From Bifidobacterium reuteri DSM 23975 (GTDB lineage Bacteria > Actinomycetota > Actinomycetes > Actinomycetales > Bifidobacteriaceae): DNA of 64,000 nt. The DNA is taken from positions 186,001-250,000 of the forward strand of contig NZ_JGZK01000006.1 of NCBI RefSeq assembly GCF_000741695.1, given 5' to 3'. A program made the position numbers and the translations under genes. How positions within the stretch are numbered: the stretch's first letter is position 1; each line of letters begins with the position of its first letter. Shown here piece after piece: positions 9,617-19,279 of the stretch. Under the pieces are notes generated by a model, which saw only the letters and a list, made by a program, of their open reading frames with translations, was not told the origin of the DNA and searched no databases.

Positions 9617-10335
9617 GCGGCAATGAACCCACCGATCTCATCGCGATTTCGCATGAGGAACAAACTCGGCGCATGTCGGATCTGTCCGACCGGTTCACCG
9701 GGACCCGTGGCCATGATCGGCTCTCCGCGCGTGGCAACTGGCACACCCGCCCTCGTATCGGCATCATGGGCGGAACGTTCGACCCGATTCACAACGGCCA
9801 CTTGGTGGCGGCATCCGAAGTCGCATGGGTGTACGATCTGGACGAAGTGATCTTCGTGCCCACCGGCCGGCCCGTGTTCAAGCTCGACAAACATGTCACC
9901 AACGCCGAAGACCGGTATCTCATGACGGTCATCGCCACGGCATCGAACCCCAAATTCACCGTATCGCGGGTGGACATCGACCGGCCCGGCGTGACCTACA
10001 CCATCGACACGCTGAAAGACATCCGCAGCCAACATCCCGATGCCGAACTGTTCTTCATCACCGGCGCCGACGCAGTGGCGGAGATCATGCAATGGAAGGA
10101 TGCCGAACAGATGTGGGACCTCGCCCACTTCGTCGCCGTGACCCGTCCCGGGTACTCAAGCCCTGAAGGGGTGAGGCTGCCGGAAGGCAAAGTGGATACG
10201 TTGGAGATTCCCGCCTTGGCCATATCCTCGACCGACGTGCGTCGCCGCGCCGAGCATAACGAGCCGGTCTGGTACCTCGTGCCGGACGGCGTGGTCCAAT
10301 ACATCGGCAAACATGGCCTCTACTCGCGCGGTTAG
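9613..10335 (+). CDS. nadD: Nicotinate-nucleotide adenylyltransferase
   Basis: Adenylates nicotinate mononucleotide to deamido-NAD in NAD synthesis. It has 240 residues with the nucleotidyltransferase motif [11 protein letters not shown] at 53-63 and ISSTDVRRR near 204. It starts at the ATG overlapping the previous stop, which gives about 47 residues before the usual NadD beginning ([11 protein letters not shown]); this polar extension is unusual but no better start is visible. [13 protein letters not shown] and the [12 protein letters not shown] tail are typical of the family. Confidence 0.95.
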   Translation: MSGNEPTDLIAISHEEQTRRMSDLSDRFTGTRGHDRLSARGNWHTRPRIGIMGGTFDPIHNGHLVAASEVAWVYDLDEVIFVPTGRPVFKLDKHVTNAEDRYLMTVIATASNPKFTVSRVDIDRPGVTYTIDTLKDIRSQHPDAELFFITGADAVAEIMQWKDAEQMWDLAHFVAVTRPGYSSPEGVRLPEGKVDTLEIPALAISSTDVRRRAEHNEPVWYLVPDGVVQYIGKHGLYSRG

Positions 10336-10397
10336 TTTTCCGCTGCTCTTCCTCAAATGACAATGAAACCGCTACCGCCTTGTGCGGTCCATCCTGG

Positions 10398-10447
10398 GAG
10401 TCCTTCTCTGAAGGGAGCTCCCGAGCGGTACGCGGCTGAGGGGAGCA
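10398..10447. repeat. Diverged dispersed hairpin element
   Basis: Contains CTTCTCTGAAGGGAGCTC and CGGCTGAGGGGAGC and resembles the element at 986-1040 in order and core. It lies in the 237-base gap after nadD. Confidence 0.5.
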
Positions 10448-10572
10448 AGCCCCAATCAGGTACCTAATGATCCGTCTCGTAATGTAAGAGGCAGACCACC
10501 AAGATGTCCTGACGGCTCCCTGTGCGCTGGCGGCATAACTCCCGTTCGTGGCCTGTCTGTACGCTGGGAGCC

Positions 10573-13500
10573 ATGTCTTTCAACGATCCTTTTTCCATTT
10601 TTTTCGGCAATGGCGACGCAGATGGTCGCGCCCGCAAACAGTCGGACGACGATCCGATCATCCTTGACGTTCAGGCCGATGGGGACGGCCCCGCTTCAGG
10701 CAATGGCGCGCCACATGCCTCCAATGGGGGAGGTCGTCCGCCGCGCGGGCCGGCCGGTCCGCGACTGACGTCCCGCCCGGACTCCGGCGCTGCTGGAGGT
10801 TCGCGCGGCACCAGGATCATGATCGGCGTGGTGCTCGCGGTGGTTGTTGTCGTCGGATTGTTCTTCGGCCTGTCCCAGTTCATTACCGATCTGATGTGGT
10901 ACGGACAGCTTGGATTCCAGTCCGTGGTCTGGGTGCAGTTGGGAGTCAAGGTCGGATTGTGGGTGGCATATGCGTTGCTCATGGCATTGACGGGATTCGT
11001 GGCCGCATGGTTGGCCATCCGGGCACGGCCCGACTCCTCCGACGGCTCCACGATCCGCATCAACGGTGACGTGGTGGAAGTCGGCAAGTCGTTCAGCTCG
11101 AAGACCGCACGCCGTGTGGCGGTGGTGGTATCGCTGATCGTCGGCGCGATTTTCGGTGCACAGTTCAATGCCAACTGGAGCGAGATCCTGCTCATGTTCC
11201 ATGCGCAGAGCTTCGACACTGTGGATCCCCAGTTCGGTCTTGACAACGGGTTCTATGTGTTCGTGCTGCCTGGCCTCAAACTTGTGCTCGCCGCGATTTC
11301 CATGTTGCTGGGTGTGGGGATCGTGTTCTCGCTGATTACCCATGTGCTCATGGGCGGCATTCGAATCACGATGCCGGTCAATGGCCGTGGACTGTTCACC
11401 ATCACCAAGCGCACCCGCCGCCAGCTGGGTATCTGGCTGATACTCAACATGCTCGCATGGTCGGCGCGTCAGGTGCTGGGCGTCTTCGATCAGCTCACCG
11501 TGCAGGGCTCCCGCATCACCGGCGCTTCATACACGGCGGTCCACGCCAACATCCCGGTCACGTTCATCATGGCCGCGCTCACCGCCATCCTCGGCGTGGT
11601 GCTCGGCGTATGGCTCATGCGCTCCCATGCGCTTGAGGGGCCGGCTTCCCTGGGCGTGCGCGCCTCGGCGGCGCTGAAGGCATGGCGTATCCCCGTTATC
11701 TCCATCTCCGCCACGGTGGTCGTCGCGCTGGTGCTCACTGTGGCATGGCCGGTGCTGCTGCAGCGGTTCCGCGTCAATCCGAACGCCCAGGAGATGGAAT
11801 CCACGTACATCCAGCGCAACATCGACGCCACACGTGCGGCCTATGGCCTCAACAAGCTCAAGACCGAGCAATATGAGGTCACCAGCAAGGGCGAGCAGGG
11901 CGCGCTGGCCAAAGAGGCGGACACCACCGCGCAGATTCGTCTGCTCGACCCGCAGGTCGTCAGCCCCACGTTCAAGCAGCTGCAGCAATCCAAGCAGTAC
12001 TACACATTCGCGGATACGCTCGCAGTCGACAAGTATGAGATCGATGGCGTCTCCCAGGATACGGTGATCGCCGCACGTGAGCTCGACCTCGATGGCAACG
12101 ACAACCGCAACTGGGTCAACGACCACACCGTGTACACCCACGGATATGGCGTCGTTGCCGCCTACGGCAACAAGGTCACGGCCGATGGCCAACCGGAATT
12201 CTTCGAATACGGCATCCCGACACAAGGCAAGCTCACCGAAACCCAGAAATACGAGCCGCGCATCTACTTCTCGCCGAACGCCACCGAATACTCCATCGTC
12301 GGCGCCCCCGAGGGCACCAAGTCGTGGGAGTTCGACTATCCGACCGGTTCGGAAGGCGCCCTGACCACCTTCAAGGGCGACGGCGGCCCCTCGGTGGGCA
12401 ACCTGTTCTCCCGTATCCTCTATGCGATTCGCTTCGGTTCCGACCAGATTCTGTTCTCCGACCGAGTGACGTCGGCCTCGCAGATCCTCTATGACCGCTC
12501 CCCGAAGGAACGTGTGGCCAAGGTCGCGCCGTATCTGACACTCGACGGCCGCGTCTATCCGGCCGTGGTCGATGGTCGCGTCAAGTGGATCGTGGACGGA
12601 TACACCACATCCGACGCCTACCCGTATTCGCAGATGACCAACCTCGGCACCTCCACGCAGGATTCCACCACGGTCTCCTCCTCGACGGTCTCCTCGCTGG
12701 GAGCCAAGCAGGCCAACTACATCCGCAATTCGGTCAAGGCCACCGTGGACGCCTACGACGGTTCCGTGGATCTCTATGTCTGGGACACCTCCGATCCGGT
12801 CATCAAGGCATGGGAGCAGATCTTCCCCGGCCAATACCATCAGCTCAGCGAGATCTCCGGCGACCTGATGAGCCACATGCGCTATCCGGAAGGCTTGTTC
12901 AAGGTGCAGCGCGAACTGCTGTCCAAGTACCATGTGACCTCCGCCAACCAGTACTACTCAGGTGAGGATTTCTGGCAGACCCCGGTCGATCCGACCGAAT
13001 CCCAGGCCCAGCAGGATCAGGATATTCTCCAGCCACCGTACTATCTGACATTGCAGACCGGAGGCACTGAGGAACCCATCTTCTCCCTGACCTCCACCTA
13101 TATCCCGGCAGGCCAATCCACGCGTGAGATTCTCACCGGATTCCTTTCGGTCGATTCCGACGCCGGCAACCAGAAAGGTGAGATCGGTTCCAACTACGGC
13201 ACCATCAGGCTGCAGGAATTGCCCAAGGACTCCAATGTCCCAGGCCCCGGTCAGGCGCAGAACAACTTCAACGCGAACGCCGATGTCTCCAAGGAGCTCA
13301 ACCTGTTGCAATCCGGAGACACCAATGTGGTGCGCGGCAACCTGCTCACACTGCCGCTCGGTGGCGGCTTGGTCTACGTGCAGCCCGTATACGTCAAGTC
13401 CAGCGGCGCCACATCCTTCCCGCTGCTGAAGAAGACCCTGGTGGCCTTCGGCGATCAGGTCGGTTTCGCGGACACGCTTGATGAGGCGCTCGACCAGGTG

Positions 13501-13821
13501 TTTGGTGGTGATTCCGGCGCCAACGCCGGAGACGCCGCCAACGCCGATGGCTCGGATGCCTCCGACTCCGCAAAGACCGACAACAAGGGGACTACCGATA
13601 ACTCGGCAGGCTCCGACCAGTCCGATCAGCCCGGTCAGTCCGATTCCGGCACTCAGTCCGGCACTGCGCGCAGTCCTGAACTCCAGCAGGCGCTGAACGA
13701 TGCCGCACAGGCCATGAAGGACAGTCAGACCGCCATGAAGAACGGCGACTGGACTGCCTACGGCGAGGCGCAAAAGCGACTCGAGGACGCCCTCAACAAG
13801 GCCATCGAGCTCGACAAGTAG
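10573..13821 (+). CDS. UPF0182 family membrane protein
   Basis: A large membrane protein of 1082 residues in a family common in actinobacteria and cyanobacteria, with no established biochemical function. After a Pro/Gly-rich cytosolic start there are about seven membrane helices within residues 75-400, then a large, probably extracytoplasmic domain (about 410-960) with conserved-looking blocks such as YGVVAAYGNKVTADGQPEFFEYGIPT and RILYAIRFGSDQILFSDRV. The last 120 residues are a low-complexity Gly/Asp/Ser stretch and an Ala/Lys-rich helix (LQQALNDAAQAMKDSQTAMK). The ATG at 10573 follows GGGAG; TACGCT ends 7 bases before it. Confidence 0.9.
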   Translation: MSFNDPFSIFFGNGDADGRARKQSDDDPIILDVQADGDGPASGNGAPHASNGGGRPPRGPAGPRLTSRPDSGAAGGSRGTRIMIGVVLAVVVVVGLFFGLSQFITDLMWYGQLGFQSVVWVQLGVKVGLWVAYALLMALTGFVAAWLAIRARPDSSDGSTIRINGDVVEVGKSFSSKTARRVAVVVSLIVGAIFGAQFNANWSEILLMFHAQSFDTVDPQFGLDNGFYVFVLPGLKLVLAAISMLLGVGIVFSLITHVLMGGIRITMPVNGRGLFTITKRTRRQLGIWLILNMLAWSARQVLGVFDQLTVQGSRITGASYTAVHANIPVTFIMAALTAILGVVLGVWLMRSHALEGPASLGVRASAALKAWRIPVISISATVVVALVLTVAWPVLLQRFRVNPNAQEMESTYIQRNIDATRAAYGLNKLKTEQYEVTSKGEQGALAKEADTTAQIRLLDPQVVSPTFKQLQQSKQYYTFADTLAVDKYEIDGVSQDTVIAARELDLDGNDNRNWVNDHTVYTHGYGVVAAYGNKVTADGQPEFFEYGIPTQGKLTETQKYEPRIYFSPNATEYSIVGAPEGTKSWEFDYPTGSEGALTTFKGDGGPSVGNLFSRILYAIRFGSDQILFSDRVTSASQILYDRSPKERVAKVAPYLTLDGRVYPAVVDGRVKWIVDGYTTSDAYPYSQMTNLGTSTQDSTTVSSSTVSSLGAKQANYIRNSVKATVDAYDGSVDLYVWDTSDPVIKAWEQIFPGQYHQLSEISGDLMSHMRYPEGLFKVQRELLSKYHVTSANQYYSGEDFWQTPVDPTESQAQQDQDILQPPYYLTLQTGGTEEPIFSLTSTYIPAGQSTREILTGFLSVDSDAGNQKGEIGSNYGTIRLQELPKDSNVPGPGQAQNNFNANADVSKELNLLQSGDTNVVRGNLLTLPLGGGLVYVQPVYVKSSGATSFPLLKKTLVAFGDQVGFADTLDEALDQVFGGDSGANAGDAANADGSDASDSAKTDNKGTTDNSAGSDQSDQPGQSDSGTQSGTARSPELQQALNDAAQAMKDSQTAMKNGDWTAYGEAQKRLEDALNKAIELDK

Positions 13822-13850
13822 CTCCAGAGACCCAAGCCCGACTTCATGGA

Positions 13851-14012
13851 ATTCTGGGCATAATCGGGCCGGTTATTCTGGGCATGCACGGTCCTTATAC
13901 GACATTCTGGGCATATGCGTGTCAGATACAGGCGATTTTTGAGCCATATCTGACACGCATATGCCCAGAACCGTTATTTGGCGTCGGTACATGGCCGGTA
14001 TATGCCCAGAAC
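13851..14012. repeat. TTCTGGGCAT repeat cluster with 24-bp inverted repeat
   Basis: ATTCTGGGCAT occurs in the forward sense at 13851-13861, 13875-13885 and 13904-13914, and inverted at 13960-13970 and 14001-14011. The two central copies extend into a perfect 24-bp inverted repeat (13905-13928 with 13947-13970) around an 18-base loop containing TTTTT. It lies between the UPF0182 gene and the acetyltransferase gene. The hairpin may terminate transcription, but the extra single copies point to a repeat element. Confidence 0.85.
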
Positions 14013-14048
14013 CGACCTCTTCGCGCGCGGCGATGCTAGGCTGTGCGC

Positions 14049-14750
14049 ATGTCCTATACGTATATGTTCCGACCGGCCGTCGAATCGGACCTTCAGGCCA
14101 TCACCGACATCTACAACGCCTCTGTCATCGCCGGTGGGTCCACCGCCGACCTCACCCCGCGCAGCCTCGACCAGCGCCGGACATGGGTCGAATCGCATCA
14201 GCCTCCTTACGGCGTCTTCGTGGTGGAGGCATCGACGACCGAAAGCGGTGACGCGGCGGGCAGCGGCGGCGAAGCGGGGAACGGCGTCGGTTCCGAAGGC
14301 ATCGCATCGAAAGTCGTTGTCGATTCCGGAGACGATACCGGGGCGACGCCGTCGGTGGCCGAAGACCGCGGCGGGATGGATGACGATGCCAACCCCGAGG
14401 ACAGCACCGATTCCGAAGAGGGCACGGGTGACGGAACGGAGGTCGTCGGGTTCGGTGCGTTATCGGTCTTCTACGACCGTGCCGGCTATGACGGCGTCAC
14501 TGATCTGGCGTATTACATCGACACCGACTGGCAGGGCAGGGGAGCGGGCACCTTCCTGCTTGAACAGCTGCTCGACGAGGCCCGGGCCCGTCATATGCGC
14601 AAGGCCTGCGGCATCATCTTCGCCGACAACGCCGGCTCCATAGCGCTGATGAACCGCTTCGGCTTCACCCGGTTCGGGCTGATGCCGGCGGCCGCTACCG
14701 ACTCCACCGGCACCATGCGGGACATGTCCTACTGGTACCTCGACCTGTAG
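14049..14750 (+). CDS. GNAT family N-acetyltransferase with acidic insertion
   Basis: A probable acetyl-CoA-dependent N-acetyltransferase of the phosphinothricin-acetyltransferase-like group, 233 residues. The N-terminal part has FRPAVESDLQAITDIYN; the acetyl-CoA site has DTDWQGRGAGTFLLEQLL, and SIALMNRFGFTRFG follows. Residues about 62-130 are an acidic Gly/Ser/Asp-rich stretch placed between two strands of the fold, which most relatives lack. The ATG at 14049 has no ribosome site; TAGGCT ends 6 bases upstream, suggesting a leaderless mRNA. The substrate is unknown. Confidence 0.85.
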   Translation: MSYTYMFRPAVESDLQAITDIYNASVIAGGSTADLTPRSLDQRRTWVESHQPPYGVFVVEASTTESGDAAGSGGEAGNGVGSEGIASKVVVDSGDDTGATPSVAEDRGGMDDDANPEDSTDSEEGTGDGTEVVGFGALSVFYDRAGYDGVTDLAYYIDTDWQGRGAGTFLLEQLLDEARARHMRKACGIIFADNAGSIALMNRFGFTRFGLMPAAATDSTGTMRDMSYWYLDL

Positions 14751-14915
14751 GCCGTTACGGGTCGCCGTGGTCCGTGCCTGTGCGCGGCGAAGTACCGTGG
14801 TGAAGTCGAGGTGGGCCGAGTACAATTCTGAAGGTTGATTTGCCGCCCCGCCACATGCCGATTGCGCGACGCCGGGTACGGCAACGGAAGTGCGTGAGAA
14901 GCAGCGAGGAGCGAC

Positions 14916-15515
14916 ATGGCATCGGATTTTTGGCTGATTGCAGGACTGGGCAATCCCGGCAAGAAGTATGAAGGCACCCGTCACAACATGGGCTTCATGG
15001 TGGCGGATGTGCTCGCCGAACGATGGTCGGTGAACTTCGCCGACCACAAGGGCCTGGCCATGCTGGGCAAAAGCACGATGAACCTCGACGGACGCACCGT
15101 CAAGTTCTTTCTGGCCAAGCCCTTGACATTCATGAACGAGTCGGGCAATGCCGTGGCCTCCATCGCCGCCTACTACCAGATCGAACCGGATCATATCGTG
15201 GTGGTCCACGACGACATGGATCTTGAATTCGGCCGCATCAAAGTCAAGGCGGGCGGCTCCGCAGGCGGACATAACGGCATCAAATCCATAGACCGTTCGC
15301 TCGGCACGCCGAAATACGCCCGCGTACGCATGGGTGTCGGCCACGCCAAGCGAGGCCCCAATGCGCACGACAACACCGTGAACTGGGTGCTCGGAGGATT
15401 CGGTCCCGATCAGCGCAAGCAGCTGCCTGAATTCCTTGCGGATGGCGCCGACGCCGCCGAAGACATCATCTTCAAGGGGCTCGCCAAGACGCAGGAGCAG
15501 TTCAATGGCCGCTGA
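14916..15515 (+). CDS. pth: Peptidyl-tRNA hydrolase
   Basis: Frees tRNA from prematurely released peptidyl-tRNA. It has 199 residues, the usual length. Catalytic His23 is in GTRHNMGFM, preceded by AGLGNPGKKYEG with Asn13; FMNESGNAV and VVHDDMDLEFG supply the other conserved Asn and Asp, and GGHNGIKSI is present. A GCGAGGAG site precedes the ATG. It overlaps the start of mfd by 11 bases, a common pth-mfd pairing in actinobacteria. Confidence 0.97.
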   Translation: MASDFWLIAGLGNPGKKYEGTRHNMGFMVADVLAERWSVNFADHKGLAMLGKSTMNLDGRTVKFFLAKPLTFMNESGNAVASIAAYYQIEPDHIVVVHDDMDLEFGRIKVKAGGSAGGHNGIKSIDRSLGTPKYARVRMGVGHAKRGPNAHDNTVNWVLGGFGPDQRKQLPEFLADGADAAEDIIFKGLAKTQEQFNGR

Positions 15516-18500
15516 CGCCGCGAAATCGTCCATGACCTCCGCATCCTCCGCAGCCGCTGCGTCCAACGGGCAGCCCGTTGACGGATCCCTTGTCGGATTG
15601 CTGGACGAGCTGAATCGGGACCCGAATTTCCTCGCCCTCGCCGCAGGCGAGATCGACCCCGATGCGGCTGCCGCGGATCCGTCCGTATTGGCCGGAATGC
15701 CGGAAGGACTGCGGCCGGCGTTGGTCGCGGCCATCGCACAGGGCGTACGCGGCAACCCAGGCAAGCCGGTGGTCATGGTCGTGGCCTCCGGACGAGAGGC
15801 CGAGGAGACCGTGGGAGCGCTGCGCTCCTGGTATGACGGTGACCCGAATGACATTGCACAGCTGGAAGCCTGGGAGACTCTGCCACACGAACGTCTGAGC
15901 CCGCGCGCCGATACCGTGGCCAGCCGCATGGCCGTATTCCGCAGGCTCAAGCATCCTGATGCCGACAACCCGATGTTCGGCCCGATTCGCATTCTGGTGA
16001 TGCCGATCCGCTCGCTGATACAGCCGGTGGTCACCGGTTTGGGCGATGTGGATCCACTTGTGTTCACCGTGGGGGAGGAGCTTGCCCTCGATGAGGCAGC
16101 CAAGCGATTGATCGAGAACGCCTACACGCGCGTCGAGTTGGTAATGGACCGTGGCGAATTCGCCGTGCGTGGCGGCATTCTCGACGTGTTCCCGCCCACT
16201 GCACCGCATCCGGTGCGTATCGAGTTCTTCGGCGACGAGATCGACTCCATCAAGGAGTTCCATGCCTCCGACCAGCGCACGTATGGCAACGGCATGCACA
16301 CCATCTGGGCCACGGCATGTCGTGAGCTGCAGCTGACCGATGACGTGCGGGCGCGGGCCAAGTCGTTGATCGGTTCGATCCCCAACGCCGAGGACATGCT
16401 GGAATCCATCGCCAACGCCATTCCCGTGGAAGGCATGGAATCCCTGATGCCGGCTTTGGTGGATCATCTGGAGCCGGTCGCCTCCATGCTGCCCAAGCAT
16501 GCGGTGGTCGTGCTGAGCGACCCGGAGAAGTTGCGCCGATCCGCCGAAGACCTCGCCAAGACCGCCAATGAGTTCCTCGCCGCCAGCTGGCATGTGGCGG
16601 CCGCCGGGCACGGCGCCGGTGCGCCCATCAGCTTCGACGAGGCAAGCTTCCTTGACTATGCGGAGACCATCAGTTCGCTTGAGTATTCCGAACATGATGT
16701 GATTCGTCTGACCAGCTTCGGTGTGGACGCCACGCTTCCGGGCCATGTGCAGCTCGATGCGCAGAACCCGGCCGAGTTCCGCGGCGACGAATCCAAAGCG
16801 GCACGTGGCATCGAAGGACTGATCGACGCCGGCTTCCAGGTGACGATCACGGCTGCGGCCGCCGGCACCTTGGCCAGACTCAAACGTGCGGTCAACACCA
16901 CGGGCGTCGCCTCATTCGACACCATCCGGTCGCAAGCCATCGACGGTTTCGTCGACGGCGCCGCAAAGGTCGCGCTGCTGACCGAACGCGACCTGACCGG
17001 TCGCACGTCGGCCGTGGCCGTTGCCAAGACGCCGAAACGCCGGCGCAAGGCCATCGACCTCGTGGAGCTCAAAAAAGGCGATTATGTGGTTCACGAGCAG
17101 CACGGCATCGGACGATTCGTCGAAATGCGCCAACGCACCATCGGCACCGGGGCGAACAAGACCACGCGCGAATATCTGGTCATCGAGTACGCGCCATCCA
17201 AGCGGGGCGCCCCGGCCGACAAACTGTTCATTCCCACCGACCAGCTCGATCAGGTCAGCAAATACATCGGCGCGGAAACGCCGAAGCTCAACAAGCTCGG
17301 CGGTTCCGACTGGGCGGCGACCAAGGCCAAGGCCAGGAAGCACGTCCATGAGATCGCCGACGATCTGATCAAGCTGTATTCGGCACGTCAGCGCGCCAAG
17401 GGATTCGCCTTCAGCCCTGACACCCCATGGCAGAAGGAACTGGAGGACGCGTTTCCGTATCAGGAGACCGCCGACCAGCTCACCACCATCGACGAGGTCA
17501 AGGCCGACATGGAGAAGCCGGTCCCCATGGACCGGCTGATATGCGGCGACGTGGGCTTCGGCAAAACCGAAATCGCCGTACGCGCCGCCTTCAAGGCCGT
17601 ACAGGACGGCAAGCAGGTGGCGGTGCTCGTACCCACCACGTTGCTTGTGCAGCAGCATTACGAGACCTTCACCGAACGTTTCGAAGGTTTTCCGGTCGAT
17701 GTCGCAGCCATGAGCCGGTTCCAGACCGCGAAGGAGACCAACGCCACCATCGAGGGACTGGCGGCAGGCTCGGTGGACGTGGTCATCGGCACCCATAAGC
17801 TGTTGAACCCGAAAATCAGGTTCAAGGACCTGGGACTTGTCATCATCGACGAGGAGCAGCGCTTCGGCGTGGAACATAAGGAGACACTGAAGGCCCTCCG
17901 CACCAATGTGGATGTGCTCTCGCTGTCCGCGACGCCTATCCCACGCACGCTGGAGATGGCTGTCACCGGCATCCGCGAGATGTCCACGCTCGCCACCCCG
18001 CCCGAGGACCGTCTTCCCGTGCTCACCTATGTGGGCGCCTATGAGGACGCGCAGATCACCGCCGCCGTACGCCGCGAGCTGCTGCGCGGCGGCCAGGTGT
18101 TCTATGTACACAACCGCGTGCAGGATATCTCCCACATCGCGGATAAGATCCATACGCTTGTGCCCGAAGCCCGTGTGGGCATCGCGCACGGCAAGATGGG
18201 GGAGAAGCAGCTCGATCAGATCATCCGCGACTTCTGGCATCGGGACATCGACGTATTGGTGTGCACCACCATCATTGAAACCGGCCTTGATATCTCCAAT
18301 GCCAATACGCTGATCGTGGATCATGCCGACCGGTTCGGCCTCTCCCAACTCCATCAGCTGCGCGGTCGAGTCGGCCGCGGCCGCGAACGCGCCTACGCAT
18401 ACTTCCTGTATGACCCGTCGAAGCCGATGACCGAACAGTCGCATGACAGGCTCGCCACCATCGCTCAGAATACGGCGCTTGGCTCCGGCTTCGACGTGGC

Positions 18501-19119
18501 CATGAAGGATCTGGAATTGCGAGGCACCGGCAACCTGCTGGGAGACGAGCAGTCCGGACATATCGAAGGTGTCGGCTTCGACCTCTACGTGCGCATGGTC
18601 TCCGAAGCCGTCGAGAAATACAAGGAACCCGAGGAGACCGTCGAGCCGATCGCGGTATCCGTCGACCTGCCCATCGAGGCCTCCATCCCGGTGGAGTACA
18701 TCGATTCGGACAAGCTGCGGCTCGAAGCCTACCGCAAGCTTGCCTCCGCACGGAACGAAGCCGATCTCAAGGACCTGCAGGAGGAGCTTACCGACCGTTA
18801 CGGCAAGCCGCCGGTGGAATTCGAGACGCTGTTCGACGTGGCCCGCCTCAAGTTCAAGGCCCGCAAGCTTGGCATCTCGGAGATCCTCGCCCAATCGAAC
18901 CGTGTGCGCATCGGCCGCATCGACCCACCCGAATCCGTCCAGATGCGCATGGCCAGGATCTACAAGGGCACTCAGTACCGTCCCGTCACCCATCAGCTGC
19001 TGGTTCCGGCACCATTCAACGGGTCTCTTGGACAGCAACCCATGACCTCCGACCAGATTGTGCTATGGGCGAACCAGCTCCTTGACGATCTGGCTTGGAG
19101 GCCGGGGCATCAACACTGA
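15505..19119 (+). CDS. mfd: Transcription-repair coupling factor
   Basis: A DNA translocase that removes RNA polymerase stalled at lesions and recruits UvrA; 1204 residues. Domains in order: the UvrB-like N-terminal region (residues about 25-330), the CarD-like RNA-polymerase-interacting domain with LKKGDYVVHEQHGIGRF near 520, then the RecG-like motor with Walker A GDVGFGKTE (about 681-689), DEEQ box (about 782) and the QLRGRVGRGRERAYAY motif VI, and a C-terminal TRCF domain. The ATG at 15505 lies inside the end of pth. Its partner uvrB is at 54440 in the same window. Confidence 0.97.
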   Translation: MAADAAKSSMTSASSAAAASNGQPVDGSLVGLLDELNRDPNFLALAAGEIDPDAAAADPSVLAGMPEGLRPALVAAIAQGVRGNPGKPVVMVVASGREAEETVGALRSWYDGDPNDIAQLEAWETLPHERLSPRADTVASRMAVFRRLKHPDADNPMFGPIRILVMPIRSLIQPVVTGLGDVDPLVFTVGEELALDEAAKRLIENAYTRVELVMDRGEFAVRGGILDVFPPTAPHPVRIEFFGDEIDSIKEFHASDQRTYGNGMHTIWATACRELQLTDDVRARAKSLIGSIPNAEDMLESIANAIPVEGMESLMPALVDHLEPVASMLPKHAVVVLSDPEKLRRSAEDLAKTANEFLAASWHVAAAGHGAGAPISFDEASFLDYAETISSLEYSEHDVIRLTSFGVDATLPGHVQLDAQNPAEFRGDESKAARGIEGLIDAGFQVTITAAAAGTLARLKRAVNTTGVASFDTIRSQAIDGFVDGAAKVALLTERDLTGRTSAVAVAKTPKRRRKAIDLVELKKGDYVVHEQHGIGRFVEMRQRTIGTGANKTTREYLVIEYAPSKRGAPADKLFIPTDQLDQVSKYIGAETPKLNKLGGSDWAATKAKARKHVHEIADDLIKLYSARQRAKGFAFSPDTPWQKELEDAFPYQETADQLTTIDEVKADMEKPVPMDRLICGDVGFGKTEIAVRAAFKAVQDGKQVAVLVPTTLLVQQHYETFTERFEGFPVDVAAMSRFQTAKETNATIEGLAAGSVDVVIGTHKLLNPKIRFKDLGLVIIDEEQRFGVEHKETLKALRTNVDVLSLSATPIPRTLEMAVTGIREMSTLATPPEDRLPVLTYVGAYEDAQITAAVRRELLRGGQVFYVHNRVQDISHIADKIHTLVPEARVGIAHGKMGEKQLDQIIRDFWHRDIDVLVCTTIIETGLDISNANTLIVDHADRFGLSQLHQLRGRVGRGRERAYAYFLYDPSKPMTEQSHDRLATIAQNTALGSGFDVAMKDLELRGTGNLLGDEQSGHIEGVGFDLYVRMVSEAVEKYKEPEETVEPIAVSVDLPIEASIPVEYIDSDKLRLEAYRKLASARNEADLKDLQEELTDRYGKPPVEFETLFDVARLKFKARKLGISEILAQSNRVRIGRIDPPESVQMRMARIYKGTQYRPVTHQLLVPAPFNGSLGQQPMTSDQIVLWANQLLDDLAWRPGHQH

Positions 19120-19279
19120 GCCGCGCGGTGGACGACAATGCGCCGGATGGCGCGCATGTCCGGAATCGTCCGGGTCTTTCGCCAAGGCATGGAGCTACTC
19201 CTCGATCAAGGGATACGACGAGCTCCATGCCGAACCCTGCGGAGCGATGCACTCTGCTCTGTCCAACCCCAAGGATTAA

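Noticed and set aside
13851-14012. CRISPR array
   Set aside because: The repeats are about 11 bases, in both orientations, with irregular spacing; no cas genes are near.
16912-19038. Long open frame antisense to mfd
   Set aside because: It is the shadow of a high-GC gene: the plus-strand frame has full Mfd motifs and the antisense frame has no recognisable domain or ribosome site.
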